The notes under the pieces are model-generated. The model saw only the letters and a program-made list of their open reading frames with translations, had not been told where the DNA came from and did not search any database. Shown piece by piece: positions 45,209 to 54,620 of a stretch of DNA of 64,000 nucleotides (position 1 is the stretch's first letter; each line of letters opens with the position of its first letter). The position numbers and the translations under genes are program-made. This DNA comes from Confluentibacter flavum (GTDB taxonomy: Bacteria; Bacteroidota; Bacteroidia; Flavobacteriales; Flavobacteriaceae), in NCBI RefSeq assembly GCF_002843175.1, contig NZ_PJEO01000056.1, positions 62,001 to 126,000 on the forward strand, read 5' to 3'.

Positions 45209-46495
45209 TTAGACGATGATGCTGCTTCCAAACCTTTCGAAAATAGCAATATCCAATGCTTCTCTATGATCTGGATGCGCTATATCCCTTAACGATTCTG
45301 CACGTTGTTTTAAGGTTTTTCCAAATAATTCGGCTACGCCATATTCTGTGACAACAAATCTGGCATGGGCGCGGGTTGTAACAACACCAGCACCTAATTT
45401 TAGCGTGGGTACAATTTTAGAAACGCCCTTTAATGTTGTGGAAGTTACCGCTATGATGGGTTTTCCGCCTTTCGATAATGCAGCACCACGCATAAAATCC
45501 ATTTGACCTCCTACTCCAGAAAACATTTTTGTACCAATGGAATCGGCGCAAACTTGTCCTGTAACATCAATTTCTATAGCAGAATTGATGGCTGTCACTT
45601 TCGGATTTTGACGAATGATGGAAGTGTCATTAACATAAGCAATATCCAACATTTCAATTTCCGGATTGTCATCCATGAAATCATATAAGCGTCTGGTTCC
45701 CATAGCAAATCCTGATACTATTTTATATGGGTTAACCTTTTTTTGAGAGCCATTTACTATGCCCTTTTCAACTAAATCCACAATGCCTTCTGAAAACATT
45801 TCGGTATGAACCCCTAAATTTTTATGGTTCATTAAATATGATAGAACGGCATTTGGAATACCACCAATACCCATTTGCAAAGTGGCACCATCATCAATAA
45901 TCCCAGCAATGTGCTTACCAATCGCTTTTTCTTCTTCGGAAGGGGCTGCCAATTTCATTTCATAAATATCGTCATCAACCTCAACGCAAGCATCAAAATT
46001 CTTAATGTGCACAATGGCATCCCCAAATGTACGTGGCATTTTCGGATTTATCTGCGCAATCACTTTCTTTCCTTGTTCGATACCCGATATGACAATATCA
46101 ACGGAAACTCCTAAAGAGCAGAATCCATGTTTATCTGGTGGTGATACATTCACTAATACAACATCCAAATTCATATATCCTTCACGGAATAAACTAGGGA
46201 TGTCACTCAAAAAAATAGGAATATAATCAGCCGTATCGCCAATCATTTTTCTAATATTGCCTCCTATAAAAAAGGCACTGGTATGAAAACTATCCCTTAA
46301 TTCTGGAGCTATATAACCGCATTCACCTTCGGTATGCAGGTGTACAATTTTTACCCCTCTTAACTCTGAAGCCCTAGCAACCATGGCTCTAATAAGCGTT
46401 TGTGGTGTTGCAGAACCGCCTTGAATTAATACTCTATTTCCTGATTTTATCAATTTTACAGCTTCATCAGCTGTCATTTTATTTGGTAAGTCCAT
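45209..46495 (-). CDS. Acetyl-CoA hydrolase/CoA-transferase family protein
   Basis: 428 residues. Glu-type class I CoA-transferase: GGSATPQTLIRAMVARASEL near the N-terminus, IAQINPKMPRTFGDAIVHIKNFDACVEVDD, LQMGIGGIPNAVLSYL, and the active-site loop HTEMFSEGIVDLVEKG. A C-terminal GVGGQMDFMRGA and VVTEYGVAELFGKTLKQRA complete the 4-hydroxybutyrate/acetate CoA-transferase pattern. In this operon it plausibly moves CoA between succinate and propionate (or acetate). Exact donor and acceptor are not set by sequence. Confidence 0.88.
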   Translation of the reverse strand: MDLPNKMTADEAVKLIKSGNRVLIQGGSATPQTLIRAMVARASELRGVKIVHLHTEGECGYIAPELRDSFHTSAFFIGGNIRKMIGDTADYIPIFLSDIPSLFREGYMNLDVVLVNVSPPDKHGFCSLGVSVDIVISGIEQGKKVIAQINPKMPRTFGDAIVHIKNFDACVEVDDDIYEMKLAAPSEEEKAIGKHIAGIIDDGATLQMGIGGIPNAVLSYLMNHKNLGVHTEMFSEGIVDLVEKGIVNGSQKKVNPYKIVSGFAMGTRRLYDFMDDNPEIEMLDIAYVNDTSIIRQNPKVTAINSAIEIDVTGQVCADSIGTKMFSGVGGQMDFMRGAALSKGGKPIIAVTSTTLKGVSKIVPTLKLGAGVVTTRAHARFVVTEYGVAELFGKTLKQRAESLRDIAHPDHREALDIAIFERFGSSIIV

Positions 46496-46543
46496 CGTCT
46501 CTAAATTTTAAAATTTATCTTTTCTTAAACCTATATTATTTAA

Positions 46544-47863
46544 CTATCCTAAAAAGCTTAAAATAATACCTGCAGCAATTGCCGAACCAATAACTCCGGC
46601 AACATTTGGTGCCATAGCGTGCATTAACAAGTAATTGTGAGGGTCTGCTTTAAGACCTTCAGCATGTACAACCCTAGCACTATCTGGAACTGCAGAAACA
46701 CCAGATGCACCAATAAGTGGGTTTATTTTATTATCGCCTTTAAGAAATAAATTCATGAGTTTTGCGAAAAGTAAGCCACCAGCTGTTGCTATAACAAATG
46801 ATAGTGCACCCAAACCAAATATCATCATAGAATCTTTAGTAATAAAGATATCGGCCTGTGTTGATGCACCAACGGTAACACCTAAAAGAATAGTAACAAT
46901 ATCAATTAATTTAGTACGGGCAGTTTCTGCAAGTCGTTCTGTTCTGCCAGATTCCTTTAATAAGTTTCCAAAAAACAGCATCCCTAACAACGGCAAAGCA
47001 CTTGGTGATATAAATGTGGTTAGTAACAAAGCGACTATTGGGAAAATCATTTTCTCTTTTTGAGACACGGCTCTTGGAGGTTTCATTCTTATTAATCGCT
47101 CCTTTTTGGAAGTCAACAATCTCATGATTGGCGGTTGAATAACAGGTACTAATGCCATATACGAATAGGCAGCAATGGCTATTGGGCCAATTAAATTCTT
47201 AACGGTTGTTCCATCTGGCAGAATATTAATACCATTGGCTAATTTTGAAGATAAGAAGATAGCCGTTGGTCCATCGGCACCACCAATAATCCCAATCGCA
47301 CCAGCTTCTGGAAGGCTAAACCCTAAGTAAAGAGCTCCTAAAAATGTTGCAAATACCCCGATTTGAGCCGCTGCCCCTAGAAGCATTAATTTAGGATTGG
47401 CAATAAGCGACGAGAAATCCGTCATAGCGCCTATGCCCAAGAAAATAAGTGGTGGATAAATCCCTTTTACCACACCAAAATAAAGATAATTGAGTACAGA
47501 TCCTTCTTCATAAATCCCCGTTTGGTAGCCTGCTACAAAAGGTATATTCCCAAGCATGACACCTACGCCAATGGGAATTAAAAGCAAAGGCTCATAATCA
47601 AATTTAATTCCCAGATATATAAAAATAATACCTATTAAAATCATTATGATATGTCCCGTTTGCGCATTTGCAAAACCTGTGAAGTGATAAAACTCCTTAA
47701 TCCCATCTAATGCCCCGTCAACAAAGGTTTCTTCAACCGTGTTTTCTACTTGAGAAACCGAAGCTGATACTGACGTATTTGTAGTATTGGAGCTAAATCC
47801 TAATACAGGTTTTATAAAAATGAGCAGTGATAGAATTCCAAAAATTAATATTACTTTTTTCAT
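46544..47863 (-). CDS. mmdB: Na+-pumping methylmalonyl-CoA/oxaloacetate decarboxylase, beta subunit
   Basis: 439 residues from MKKVILIFG at 47863 (an ATG at 47881 adds six residues). At least nine transmembrane helices. GGADGPTAIFLSSKLA (about 210-225) and VSAVPDSARVVHAEG (about 390-404) are the Na+-binding motifs with the essential Asp. A longer N-terminal segment before the first conserved helix includes a TNTSVSASVS linker. It couples decarboxylation of carboxybiotin to export of two Na+. It lies between mmdC and the CoA-transferase gene. Confidence 0.95.
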   Translation of the reverse strand: MKKVILIFGILSLLIFIKPVLGFSSNTTNTSVSASVSQVENTVEETFVDGALDGIKEFYHFTGFANAQTGHIIMILIGIIFIYLGIKFDYEPLLLIPIGVGVMLGNIPFVAGYQTGIYEEGSVLNYLYFGVVKGIYPPLIFLGIGAMTDFSSLIANPKLMLLGAAAQIGVFATFLGALYLGFSLPEAGAIGIIGGADGPTAIFLSSKLANGINILPDGTTVKNLIGPIAIAAYSYMALVPVIQPPIMRLLTSKKERLIRMKPPRAVSQKEKMIFPIVALLLTTFISPSALPLLGMLFFGNLLKESGRTERLAETARTKLIDIVTILLGVTVGASTQADIFITKDSMMIFGLGALSFVIATAGGLLFAKLMNLFLKGDNKINPLIGASGVSAVPDSARVVHAEGLKADPHNYLLMHAMAPNVAGVIGSAIAAGIILSFLG

Positions 47864-47948
47864 TGTCTTTTGTTTGGTCATTTCGAAGTATAAAAATGAA
47901 TCACTAATTTTAGAACGACTTCATTTTATTCGAAATGATATTACTATT

Positions 47949-48368
47949 TTATTCTAATTCTATCATTACTTCTCCTTGCAACACTTGCTGTCCGACAGCC
48001 ACATTAATAGCTGTAACAATACCGGATTTTTCTGAAGCAATACTATTCTCCATTTTCATGGCTTCAAGAACCAATAATAAATCGTTCTCTTTAACCGTAT
48101 CTCCTACTTTTACATTAATAGATAGTATCACTCCTGGAATGGGCGCTATGATTTTAGCCCTTGATGACACAGGATTTATCTTTACTGGCTCAATAGCGGC
48201 ATTGGCTGGCTTGCGAACCAATGTTGGTGTTTTTACCTTTTTTATTTCTTCCTTCATTTTTACAGAATAGGAAGTTCCATTAACTTCTAATTCGATCGTA
48301 TTATTTTCGTGTGAAAGAATCTTAACTCCGTAATTATTTTCGTTTATCCTGAATGTGAAATTTTTCAT
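47949..48368 (-). CDS. mmdC: Biotin carrier (gamma/delta) subunit of the decarboxylase
   Basis: 139 residues. A proline/alanine linker (about 50-65) joins the N-terminal docking part to the biotinyl domain, which contains VLEAMKMENSI: the lysine of MKM is the biotinylation site. The following VGQQVLQGEVMIEL closes the barrel. BirA (23.2 kb) is the expected ligase. It sits 32 bp after the mmdD gene. Confidence 0.95.
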   Translation of the reverse strand: MKNFTFRINENNYGVKILSHENNTIELEVNGTSYSVKMKEEIKKVKTPTLVRKPANAAIEPVKINPVSSRAKIIAPIPGVILSINVKVGDTVKENDLLLVLEAMKMENSIASEKSGIVTAINVAVGQQVLQGEVMIELE

Positions 48369-48400
48369 GGTCTTATTTATAAAATTTAAAAATTCTTGAG

Positions 48401-48763
48401 CTAAAGTCTATTTCTATAAGCACTATATATTTTAGAACTCCAAGGAGAATATAATTTTCTAGCTTGCTTAATGGTTAATATGGCATTTTCTTCATCGTGT
48501 TGTTCATCTAGATATAGATGAATAGCAACAGAAATAGCCGCAGCAATTTCTCCGGTAAATTTCTCATTAACTTTAGGGGAAATATCTTTAACTTTTTTAT
48601 CTCTTCCTTTGGTAATTATTTTATAGATATAGAGCATAATTGGTAAACCGTATTTAAAAAACACAGTTAGAAGAATCAAGCCGCTAAAAACAATTAATAA
48701 GCCTGTAATTAGAATAATGTACCCTTCACTTAGTGGATCTGTATATAATAGTACGCGTGTCAT
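48401..48763 (-). CDS. mmdD: OadG-family small subunit of the decarboxylase
   Basis: 120 residues. It has one N-terminal transmembrane helix (GYIILITGLLIVFSGLILLTVFF, about 14-36), then a short basic linker and a soluble tail with INLYLDEQHDEENAILTIK-like character and SPWSSKIYSAYRNR at the end. OadG/MmdD proteins tether the alpha and beta subunits. Its start overlaps the mmdA stop by one base. Confidence 0.85.
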   Translation of the reverse strand: MTRVLLYTDPLSEGYIILITGLLIVFSGLILLTVFFKYGLPIMLYIYKIITKGRDKKVKDISPKVNEKFTGEIAAAISVAIHLYLDEQHDEENAILTIKQARKLYSPWSSKIYSAYRNRL

Positions 48764-50322
48764 TATAATGGGATATTTGAGTGTTTTTTAGGTGGATTCA
48801 CCTCTTTTTTATTAGCCAATAATTCTAGAGCCCTAATAATTCTAAACCGTGTGTTTCTTGGTTCGATAACATCATCAATAAAGCCATATTTAGCAGCTAC
48901 ATAAGGGTTGGCAAACTTGGCATTATATTCATTTTCTTTCTCCTCGATGTAATGAAGCTTTTCTACTTCATCTTCAATTTTACTGATGTTTGAACCTTCT
49001 AAAACCTCTACAGCTCCTTTTGCGCCCATGACTGCTATTTCAGCCGTTGGCCATGCATAATTTAAGTCGCCACGTAATTGTTTACAGCTCATAACATCAT
49101 GAGCCCCACCATACGACTTACGGAGTGTTATAGTTACTTTCGGAACAGTTGCTTCTCCATAAGCGAACAATAATTTGGCACCATGTAGAATTATGCCTCC
49201 GTATTCTTGTCCAGTACCAGGTAAAAATCCCGGAACGTCTACCAAGGTTACTAGGGGAATATTAAACGCATCACAAAAACGAACAAATCTGGCCGCTTTT
49301 CTTGACGATTCACTATCTAAAACACCTGCATAATATTTTGGCTGATTGGCAACAATACCAACCGAACGACCATTAAAACGAGCAAATCCCACAACAATAT
49401 TTCGAGCATAATTTCTGTGAACTTCTAAAAATTCGCCGTTATCTGTAATGGTTGAAATCACATCAATCATATCATAAGCTTGATTTGAATTTTCTGGAAT
49501 GATGGTATTTAATATGTCATCCAATCGGTCTATGGGATCTGAAGTAGTAATGGTGGGTGGCTCTTCAAGATTATTTGATGGCAAATAGCTTAATAATTTT
49601 CTAATAAGCATTAAATTTTCTTCATCGTTATCCGCCAAAAAATGTGATACTCCAGATTTGGTGGAATGGATATGAGCGCCTCCCAATTGTTCCGCAGTGA
49701 CGACTTCGCCCGTTACAGCTTGCACCACTTTTGGCCCCGTAACAAACATATAACTTGTTTTGTCTGTCATAATCGTGAAATCTGTTAAGGCTGGAGAATA
49801 TACGGCACCACCGGCACAAGGGCCTAAAATGGAAGAAATTTGAGGAATGACTCCAGAAGCCATGATATTTCTTTGGAAAATTTCGGCATATCCAGCAAGA
49901 GACCTTACACCTTCCTGAATTCTCGCCCCTCCACTATCATTAAGTCCAATTACGGGCACCCCAATTTTCATGGCCATGTCCATGACTTTACAAATTTTTA
50001 AAGCATAGGTTTCTGAAAGTGAACCTCCAAACACCGTGAAATCCTGGGAGAATACATACACTATTCTACCATCTATAGTGCCATGACCTGTTACAACGCC
50101 ATCCGATAGATAGATTTCTTTATCCAATCCAAAAGATTTTGTTCTATGTGTAACAAACATGTCAAACTCTTCAAAACTATCGTCGTCTAAAAGAATATTT
50201 ATTCTTTCTCGGGCAGTTAGTTTTCCTTTAGCATGTTGAGAGTCTATACGTTTTATACCTCCACCCAACTTTGCTTTTACTCTTTTCTCAATGAGCTCGT
50301 TAATTTTATCTTGATTTGCCAT
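48763..50322 (-). CDS. mmdA: Methylmalonyl-CoA decarboxylase, carboxyltransferase alpha subunit
   Basis: 519 residues, the canonical size of acyl-CoA carboxyltransferases. Two crotonase-fold halves: [41 protein letters not shown] (about 123-146) and [20 protein letters not shown] in the first; [37 protein letters not shown] and [19 protein letters not shown] in the second. The operon with MmdBCD identifies it as the transferase of the Na+ pump rather than a propionyl-CoA carboxylase, which would need a biotin carboxylase gene (none seen). Confidence 0.94.
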   Translation of the reverse strand: MANQDKINELIEKRVKAKLGGGIKRIDSQHAKGKLTARERINILLDDDSFEEFDMFVTHRTKSFGLDKEIYLSDGVVTGHGTIDGRIVYVFSQDFTVFGGSLSETYALKICKVMDMAMKIGVPVIGLNDSGGARIQEGVRSLAGYAEIFQRNIMASGVIPQISSILGPCAGGAVYSPALTDFTIMTDKTSYMFVTGPKVVQAVTGEVVTAEQLGGAHIHSTKSGVSHFLADNDEENLMLIRKLLSYLPSNNLEEPPTITTSDPIDRLDDILNTIIPENSNQAYDMIDVISTITDNGEFLEVHRNYARNIVVGFARFNGRSVGIVANQPKYYAGVLDSESSRKAARFVRFCDAFNIPLVTLVDVPGFLPGTGQEYGGIILHGAKLLFAYGEATVPKVTITLRKSYGGAHDVMSCKQLRGDLNYAWPTAEIAVMGAKGAVEVLEGSNISKIEDEVEKLHYIEEKENEYNAKFANPYVAAKYGFIDDVIEPRNTRFRIIRALELLANKKEVNPPKKHSNIPL

Positions 50323-50359
50323 TTGTATATTATTTGCTTATCTATTTTTTTTCAATGTT

Positions 50360-50764
50360 TTACTCTTTTGAGCATAATTCCGTAAGCACGCCCAACGTGG
50401 ATTTTGGATGTAAAAACCCAATATTCAATCCCTCTGCTCCTTTTCTAGATACCTTATCTATAAGTGTTACACCTCTTTCTTCTGCTAGTTTCAAAGCATC
50501 GGTTGCATTTTTAACAGCAAAGGCGATATGGTGAATGCCAGGACCCTTTTTCTCAATAAACTTGCCAATGGGCCCATAGGGCGAGGTGCTCTCAAGCAAT
50601 TCAATTTTTGTAGTACCTACCAAAAAAAAGGCTGTCTTCACTTTCTGATCAACAACCTCTTCAATAGAATAGCATGTCATGCCTAAGACATCTTCATAAT
50701 ATTTAATTGAATCTTCTAAATTTTCAACGGCAATTCCTATATGTTCAATGTGGGAAATATCCAT
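50360..50764 (-). CDS. mce: Methylmalonyl-CoA epimerase
   Basis: 134 residues, normal length. VOC fold with metal ligands in HIEHIGIAVENLEDSI (H7), KIELLEST (E), GIHHIAFAV (H near 86) and a C-terminal GVLTELCSKE (E131). It interconverts (S)- and (R)-methylmalonyl-CoA, linking the decarboxylase and mutase stereochemistry. First gene of the eight-gene minus-strand operon. Confidence 0.95.
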   Translation of the reverse strand: MDISHIEHIGIAVENLEDSIKYYEDVLGMTCYSIEEVVDQKVKTAFFLVGTTKIELLESTSPYGPIGKFIEKKGPGIHHIAFAVKNATDALKLAEERGVTLIDKVSRKGAEGLNIGFLHPKSTLGVLTELCSKE

Positions 50765-50835
50765 GATCTATGATTTTAACTGAATTTTATCTTTAAATAA
50801 CATGTCAAAATTAAAGTAAGGGTACTACCTAAATT

Positions 50836-50849
50836 ATGACAGAAGTCAT
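50836..50849. promoter_or_regulatory. Small palindrome upstream of the methylmalonyl operon
   Basis: atgac-agaa-gtcat, 5-bp perfect arms, 72 bp upstream of the mce start on the operon's promoter side. It could be a regulator site. No TAnnTTTG box was found nearby. The rest of the 50765-51085 gap contains the repeats noted separately. Confidence 0.3.
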
Positions 50850-50964
50850 GTATTATATAATATTCCCAATTAATTTAAACTACAACGTTTTAGTGGCATT
50901 TATTTGGATTCCCGCTTTATTCATTACTTAATATTTTTATAATAAAAGAATTCATGAATCTTAC

Positions 50965-51034
50965 GATTTCACGAGAAATCGAAGATTCGACGAAGTCAAT
51001 GACAATTTCAACGGAAACCCGACGCTAAGCGTCG
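50965..51034. repeat. Dispersed repeat with two palindromes
   Basis: gatttcacgagaaatc (50965-50980) and cgacgct-a-agcgtcg (51020-51034). Positions 50975-51004 reproduce the 30-bp core at 17008-17037 with one mismatch. Confidence 0.75.
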
Positions 51035-51085
51035 AGAAATTCTTTTCGATTAAAATATGCCAAACAATTAATCTTATATTTGAAA

Positions 51086-52474
51086 ATGCTTTCAAATAGC
51101 TCCTTTTTTAAACTCTATAAAGCACCCTTACTCTTGGTGCTAGCTAGTTTTTTATTCTATGTTTCTTTTGCTTACTACCTAGAGAGAAGCGATTACACAA
51201 AGCTTCTAATGCTTTACACTGCTTTGTTTTTTTTGTTTTACAAGCTTGTTACTATATTTAAACATCACATTGGATTATTAACTTGGATCGCTTTTGGTTT
51301 TAGATGTGCTTTTATTCTAGCTATACCCAACCTATCACAAGATTTTTATAGGTTTATTTGGGATGGCAGATTGATTATTGAAGGAATTAATCCGTATGTG
51401 CATTCGGTAGAATTCTTTATTCAAAAAGGAGAACTCCCTGTATGGCAATCTCAAGAATTATTTCGTGGCATGGGTGTGTTAAACGGAAGTCATTTTTCCA
51501 ATTACCCTCCTATTAATCAATTTTGCTTTGCTTTGGCGGGATTATTTGCCGGAAAAAGTATTTTAGGGTCTGTAATGATTTTACGATTCATTATAATTTG
51601 TGCGGATTTTGGAACCCTTTATTTTGGGAAAAAACTACTTGAAAAACTAGAATTACCTATTCACAATATGTTTTGGTATGTATTAAACCCATTTATTATT
51701 ATTGAATTAACTGGCAATCTTCATTTTGAAGGGATTATGATTTTCTTTTTGGTTTGGAGTTTATATTTACTGCACACAGGTAAATGGCTGTTTGCTGCTT
51801 TTATTTTAGGGCTTTCAATTTCAGTAAAATTAATTCCTTTAATGTTTTTACCCTTGTTTTATCAGTGGTTTGCTAAAGATGATTCTAATAATGTGAAATG
51901 GATTCCTGATTTTAAAAAATTGACAAAATTGCTTTCTTATTATCTAATAATTGGTCTAACTGTACTCCTGTTTTTTGTCCCATTTTATTTTTCAGGATTT
52001 ATAAATAATTATTCGAAAACCATTGGCTTGTGGTTTCACCAATTTGAGTTTAACGCCAGTTTATATTATATCGCAAGAGAAATAGGCTACTTATTTAGAG
52101 GTTACAACGAAATTGATACCATTGGAAGAGCAACCCCATTTATTGTTATTTTATTTGTTTTAATTTTAACTTTTTTCAGAAAAAACAAGACAACGGTTCA
52201 GTTAATTACCTCGATGCTTTTAGTCTTATCTTTTTATTACTTCACAGCAACAACTGTACATCCTTGGTATATCTCGACGCTTTTAGCATTATCTGTTTTT
52301 ACAAAGTATAAATTTCCTTTGGTGTGGAGTTGTGTTGCTATACTTAGTTATTTAGCTTATAGCAACCAAAATGAAACAGAGAATCTATGGATAATAGCTT
52401 TAGAATATTTAATCGTTTATAGTGTGTTTATTTGGGAAGTTTTCATAAAAAAAGCCACCATAAAGGCAGCTTGA
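51086..52474 (+). CDS. GT-C-type membrane glycosyltransferase, mannosyltransferase-like
   Basis: 462 residues from ATG 51086; an in-frame TTG two codons upstream is not needed. About 11 transmembrane helices. The first large loop carries PNLSQDFYRFIWDGRLIIEGINPYVH (about 80-105), where the DFYRF..DG motif is the acidic site of GT-C enzymes using polyprenyl-phosphate sugars. Later LSISVKLIPLMFLP resembles GT87/DUF2029 members. It probably adds a sugar to a surface lipid or glycan on the periplasmic side. A TATATTTG box ends four bases before the ATG. Confidence 0.8.
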   Translation: MLSNSSFFKLYKAPLLLVLASFLFYVSFAYYLERSDYTKLLMLYTALFFLFYKLVTIFKHHIGLLTWIAFGFRCAFILAIPNLSQDFYRFIWDGRLIIEGINPYVHSVEFFIQKGELPVWQSQELFRGMGVLNGSHFSNYPPINQFCFALAGLFAGKSILGSVMILRFIIICADFGTLYFGKKLLEKLELPIHNMFWYVLNPFIIIELTGNLHFEGIMIFFLVWSLYLLHTGKWLFAAFILGLSISVKLIPLMFLPLFYQWFAKDDSNNVKWIPDFKKLTKLLSYYLIIGLTVLLFFVPFYFSGFINNYSKTIGLWFHQFEFNASLYYIAREIGYLFRGYNEIDTIGRATPFIVILFVLILTFFRKNKTTVQLITSMLLVLSFYYFTATTVHPWYISTLLALSVFTKYKFPLVWSCVAILSYLAYSNQNETENLWIIALEYLIVYSVFIWEVFIKKATIKAA

Positions 52475-52497
52475 TTTATAAATATATCATGAATCAA

Positions 52498-52908
52498 CTA
52501 GGATTTAAAGACATCTGACGGATTTTTAAAACTTTTAAATTCTAGCATATAATCATTTGGATCATTTACAAAAAAGGAGGTGTGTTCACCAATATTATCT
52601 TTTAGAAATGTGGTTTTATCAACCAATTCTAAATCTTGATCTTTAAACTTTGCGTAAACCTCATTCCATGCATCTAAATCAATTACTACTCCGAAGTGAA
52701 ATGATGGTAAAATTTTGCCTTCAAATACATAGTTTGGACTATTGAAGTTAAATTTTCCTGCTTTAATAAACGTTATTTGGTGACCAAATAAATTGATATC
52801 CACCCAACTTTGTGTCGATCTTCCTATGGAAGCGCCAATACTCGTGTAAAATTTTTTGGTATCCCTTACACTAAGGCAAGGCAATGACATATGAAATGAT
52901 GTAACCAT
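52498..52908 (-). CDS. VOC-superfamily (glyoxalase-fold) protein
   Basis: 136 residues. Two beta-alpha-beta-beta-beta modules: MVTSFHMSLPCLSVRDTKKFYTSIGA, DINLFGHQITFI, and FHFGVVIDLDAWNEVYAKF, SFFVNDPNDYMLEFKSF. Metal-ligand candidates are H6, H (in SFHFG) and E (YMLEF). Relatives annotated as glyoxalase or bleomycin resistance have many different substrates; none can be chosen. It is probably last in the minus-strand operon (12 bp after the 76-residue gene). Confidence 0.82.
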   Translation of the reverse strand: MVTSFHMSLPCLSVRDTKKFYTSIGASIGRSTQSWVDINLFGHQITFIKAGKFNFNSPNYVFEGKILPSFHFGVVIDLDAWNEVYAKFKDQDLELVDKTTFLKDNIGEHTSFFVNDPNDYMLEFKSFKNPSDVFKS

Positions 52909-52920
52909 AAATCTTTATAT

Positions 52921-53151
52921 TTAAAGTGGTTTTAAACTTTCTATTCTGTAAATTAAAAAATCTTCATCGCCATCATCAAAAACTTCTACAAAAGATACTC
53001 TAAATTCCTTCCCAACAAGAGATGAATCAATTTTTAAATCAAATTGTTTTAAAACACGAGGATGGACTTCTTCAAAAATCATGTCCTCACCATTATCAAA
53101 CAAAAACGTATAATAACCGTTTTCGTAAGACTTAAAAACAGCTGTTTCCAT
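52921..53151 (-). CDS. Small acidic protein, unknown
   Basis: 76 residues: VFKSYENGYYTFLFDNGEDMIFEEVHPRVLKQFDL and then a DSSLVGKEFRVSFVEVFDDGDEDFLIYRIESL strand-rich tail. It looks like a small SH3-like or OB beta-barrel. Family not recognised. It is 15 bp from the Asp-rich gene and probably cotranscribed with it and the polyamine genes. Confidence 0.6.
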   Translation of the reverse strand: METAVFKSYENGYYTFLFDNGEDMIFEEVHPRVLKQFDLKIDSSLVGKEFRVSFVEVFDDGDEDFLIYRIESLKPL

Positions 53152-53166
53152 TTTACTGAAAAAAAT

Positions 53167-53613
53167 TTAATCTATATCGTCGTCTTCGTCATCATCAATT
53201 GGCTCTTCATCTAAATCATCTAAATCATCAGCATCGTCTAAATCAACATCCTTGTCTAATTTCGTATCATCCACATCATCGCTATCGTCGGTATCTAAAT
53301 CGTCATCTGCCTCAATGGCTAATTCTGGATCTTGAATAGCATCTGGATCATCAGTCGCAAAATCACCATAATCATCCTCATCATAATTCTCCATGGTTAT
53401 GGCTAGTTTTTTACTAACCTTTACTAAATATTTAGTATCTTTAGTCGTTACTTCAACAGCCTCAATGATCTCATTACTAGCGTTTTTGAATGATATAATT
53501 TGATCTTCGTCATAACCATCAGGATATTTTTCAACCAATAAAGCCAAAATTTCTGGGGTTAGCTTTTTAAAGTCTACGATAACTCGCTTTAAATTGTCGT
53601 TTCTGTTTTTCAT
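53167..53613 (-). CDS. Highly acidic C-tail protein, unknown
   Basis: 148 residues. The N-terminal 70 are a normal folded domain (KRVIVDFKKLTPEILALLVEKYPDGYDEDQIISF, EVTTKDTKYLVKV). From about residue 77 to the end nearly every residue is Asp or Glu with spaced Ala/Leu/Thr, so the tail carries a very large negative charge. Conserved in Flavobacteriaceae next to the DHS-like gene. Possibly it binds cations, polyamines or RNA-binding partners; no function is proven. It is 29 bp from the DHS-like gene. Confidence 0.65.
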   Translation of the reverse strand: MKNRNDNLKRVIVDFKKLTPEILALLVEKYPDGYDEDQIISFKNASNEIIEAVEVTTKDTKYLVKVSKKLAITMENYDEDDYGDFATDDPDAIQDPELAIEADDDLDTDDSDDVDDTKLDKDVDLDDADDLDDLDEEPIDDDEDDDID

Positions 53614-53642
53614 TTATCAAAAGTTTGAATATAGCATTTTTT

Positions 53643-54620
53643 TTACATACCCAAAAGGTAAGCAAATATTAAAGGAGCCACAATAGTTGCATCACTTTCT
53701 ATTATAAATTTTGGGGTATTGATATCAAGTTTTCCCCATGTAATTTTTTCATTTGGCACGGCACCAGAATAAGATCCGTAACTTGTTGTAGAGTCGCTAA
53801 TCTGGCAAAAATAACTCCAAAAAGGGATGTCGTGCATTTCCATATCTTGATAAAGCATTGGCACAACACATATTGGAAAATCACCAGCAATACCGCCGCC
53901 AATTTGGAAAAAGCCAACACCTTTCCCTGTTGAATTTTTTGGATACCAATCTGACAACCACATCATATACTCTATCCCGCTTTTAGTAGTAGATGCTTTA
54001 AATTCCCCTTTAATACAGTAAGAAGCAAAAATATTTCCCATAGTACTGTCCTCCCATCCTGGCACTATAATGGGCAAGTTTTTTTCGGCTGCAGCAACCA
54101 TCCAAGAATCTTTCGGATCAATCTCATAATACTGTTCTAAAACACCCGAATTCAACATTTGATACATAAACTCATGCGGAAAATAACGTTCTCCTGATTT
54201 ATCCGCTTTATTCCAAATATTATATAAATGTGATTGTAATCTTCTAAATGCTTCTTCCTCTGGAATACAGGTATCGGTAACGCGATTATAATGATTTTCC
54301 AATAAATCCCATTCTTCCTGCGGCGACAAATCCCTATAATTAGGCACCCGTTTATATGAATTGTGTGCTACCAAATTCATTATATCTTCTTCAAGATTGG
54401 CACCTGTACAAGATATAATGTGAATTTTATCTTGACGAATCATTTCTGCCAACGACTTACCTAGCTCTGCCGTACTCATGGCGCCTGCCAAGGTGACCAT
54501 CATTTTTCCACCTTCTAGCAAATGTGTTTCATACCCTTTTGCTGCATCAACCAAAGCCGCTGCATTAAAATGTAAATAATGATGTTCTATGAATTGTGAT
54601 ATGGGTCCTTTAGTAGTCAT
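53643..54620 (-). CDS. Deoxyhypusine-synthase-like enzyme, probable polyamine aminobutyltransferase
   Basis: 325 residues from MTTKGPISQFIEHHY at 54620 (ATG 54632 possible). DHS family: the NAD/substrate segment SCTGANLEEDIMNLVAHNSYKRVPNYRDL and PIIVPGWEDSTMGNIFA. The catalytic motif PNEKITWGKLD contains E291, W295 and K297, aligning with the known DHS E323-W327-K329. The strand corresponding to GGGxxKHH of DHS reads GGGIAGDFPI, so the two histidines that contact the substrate are lost. Bacteria have no eIF5A to modify, so the enzyme likely makes homospermidine or a related polyamine. Overlaps the ureohydrolase gene by 11 bp. Confidence 0.82.
   Translation of the reverse strand: MTTKGPISQFIEHHYLHFNAAALVDAAKGYETHLLEGGKMMVTLAGAMSTAELGKSLAEMIRQDKIHIISCTGANLEEDIMNLVAHNSYKRVPNYRDLSPQEEWDLLENHYNRVTDTCIPEEEAFRRLQSHLYNIWNKADKSGERYFPHEFMYQMLNSGVLEQYYEIDPKDSWMVAAAEKNLPIIVPGWEDSTMGNIFASYCIKGEFKASTTKSGIEYMMWLSDWYPKNSTGKGVGFFQIGGGIAGDFPICVVPMLYQDMEMHDIPFWSYFCQISDSTTSYGSYSGAVPNEKITWGKLDINTPKFIIESDATIVAPLIFAYLLGM

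Noticed and set aside
48763-50322. Propionyl-CoA carboxylase beta subunit
   Set aside because: No biotin carboxylase gene is nearby and MmdB/C/D follow, so the decarboxylase is the better call.
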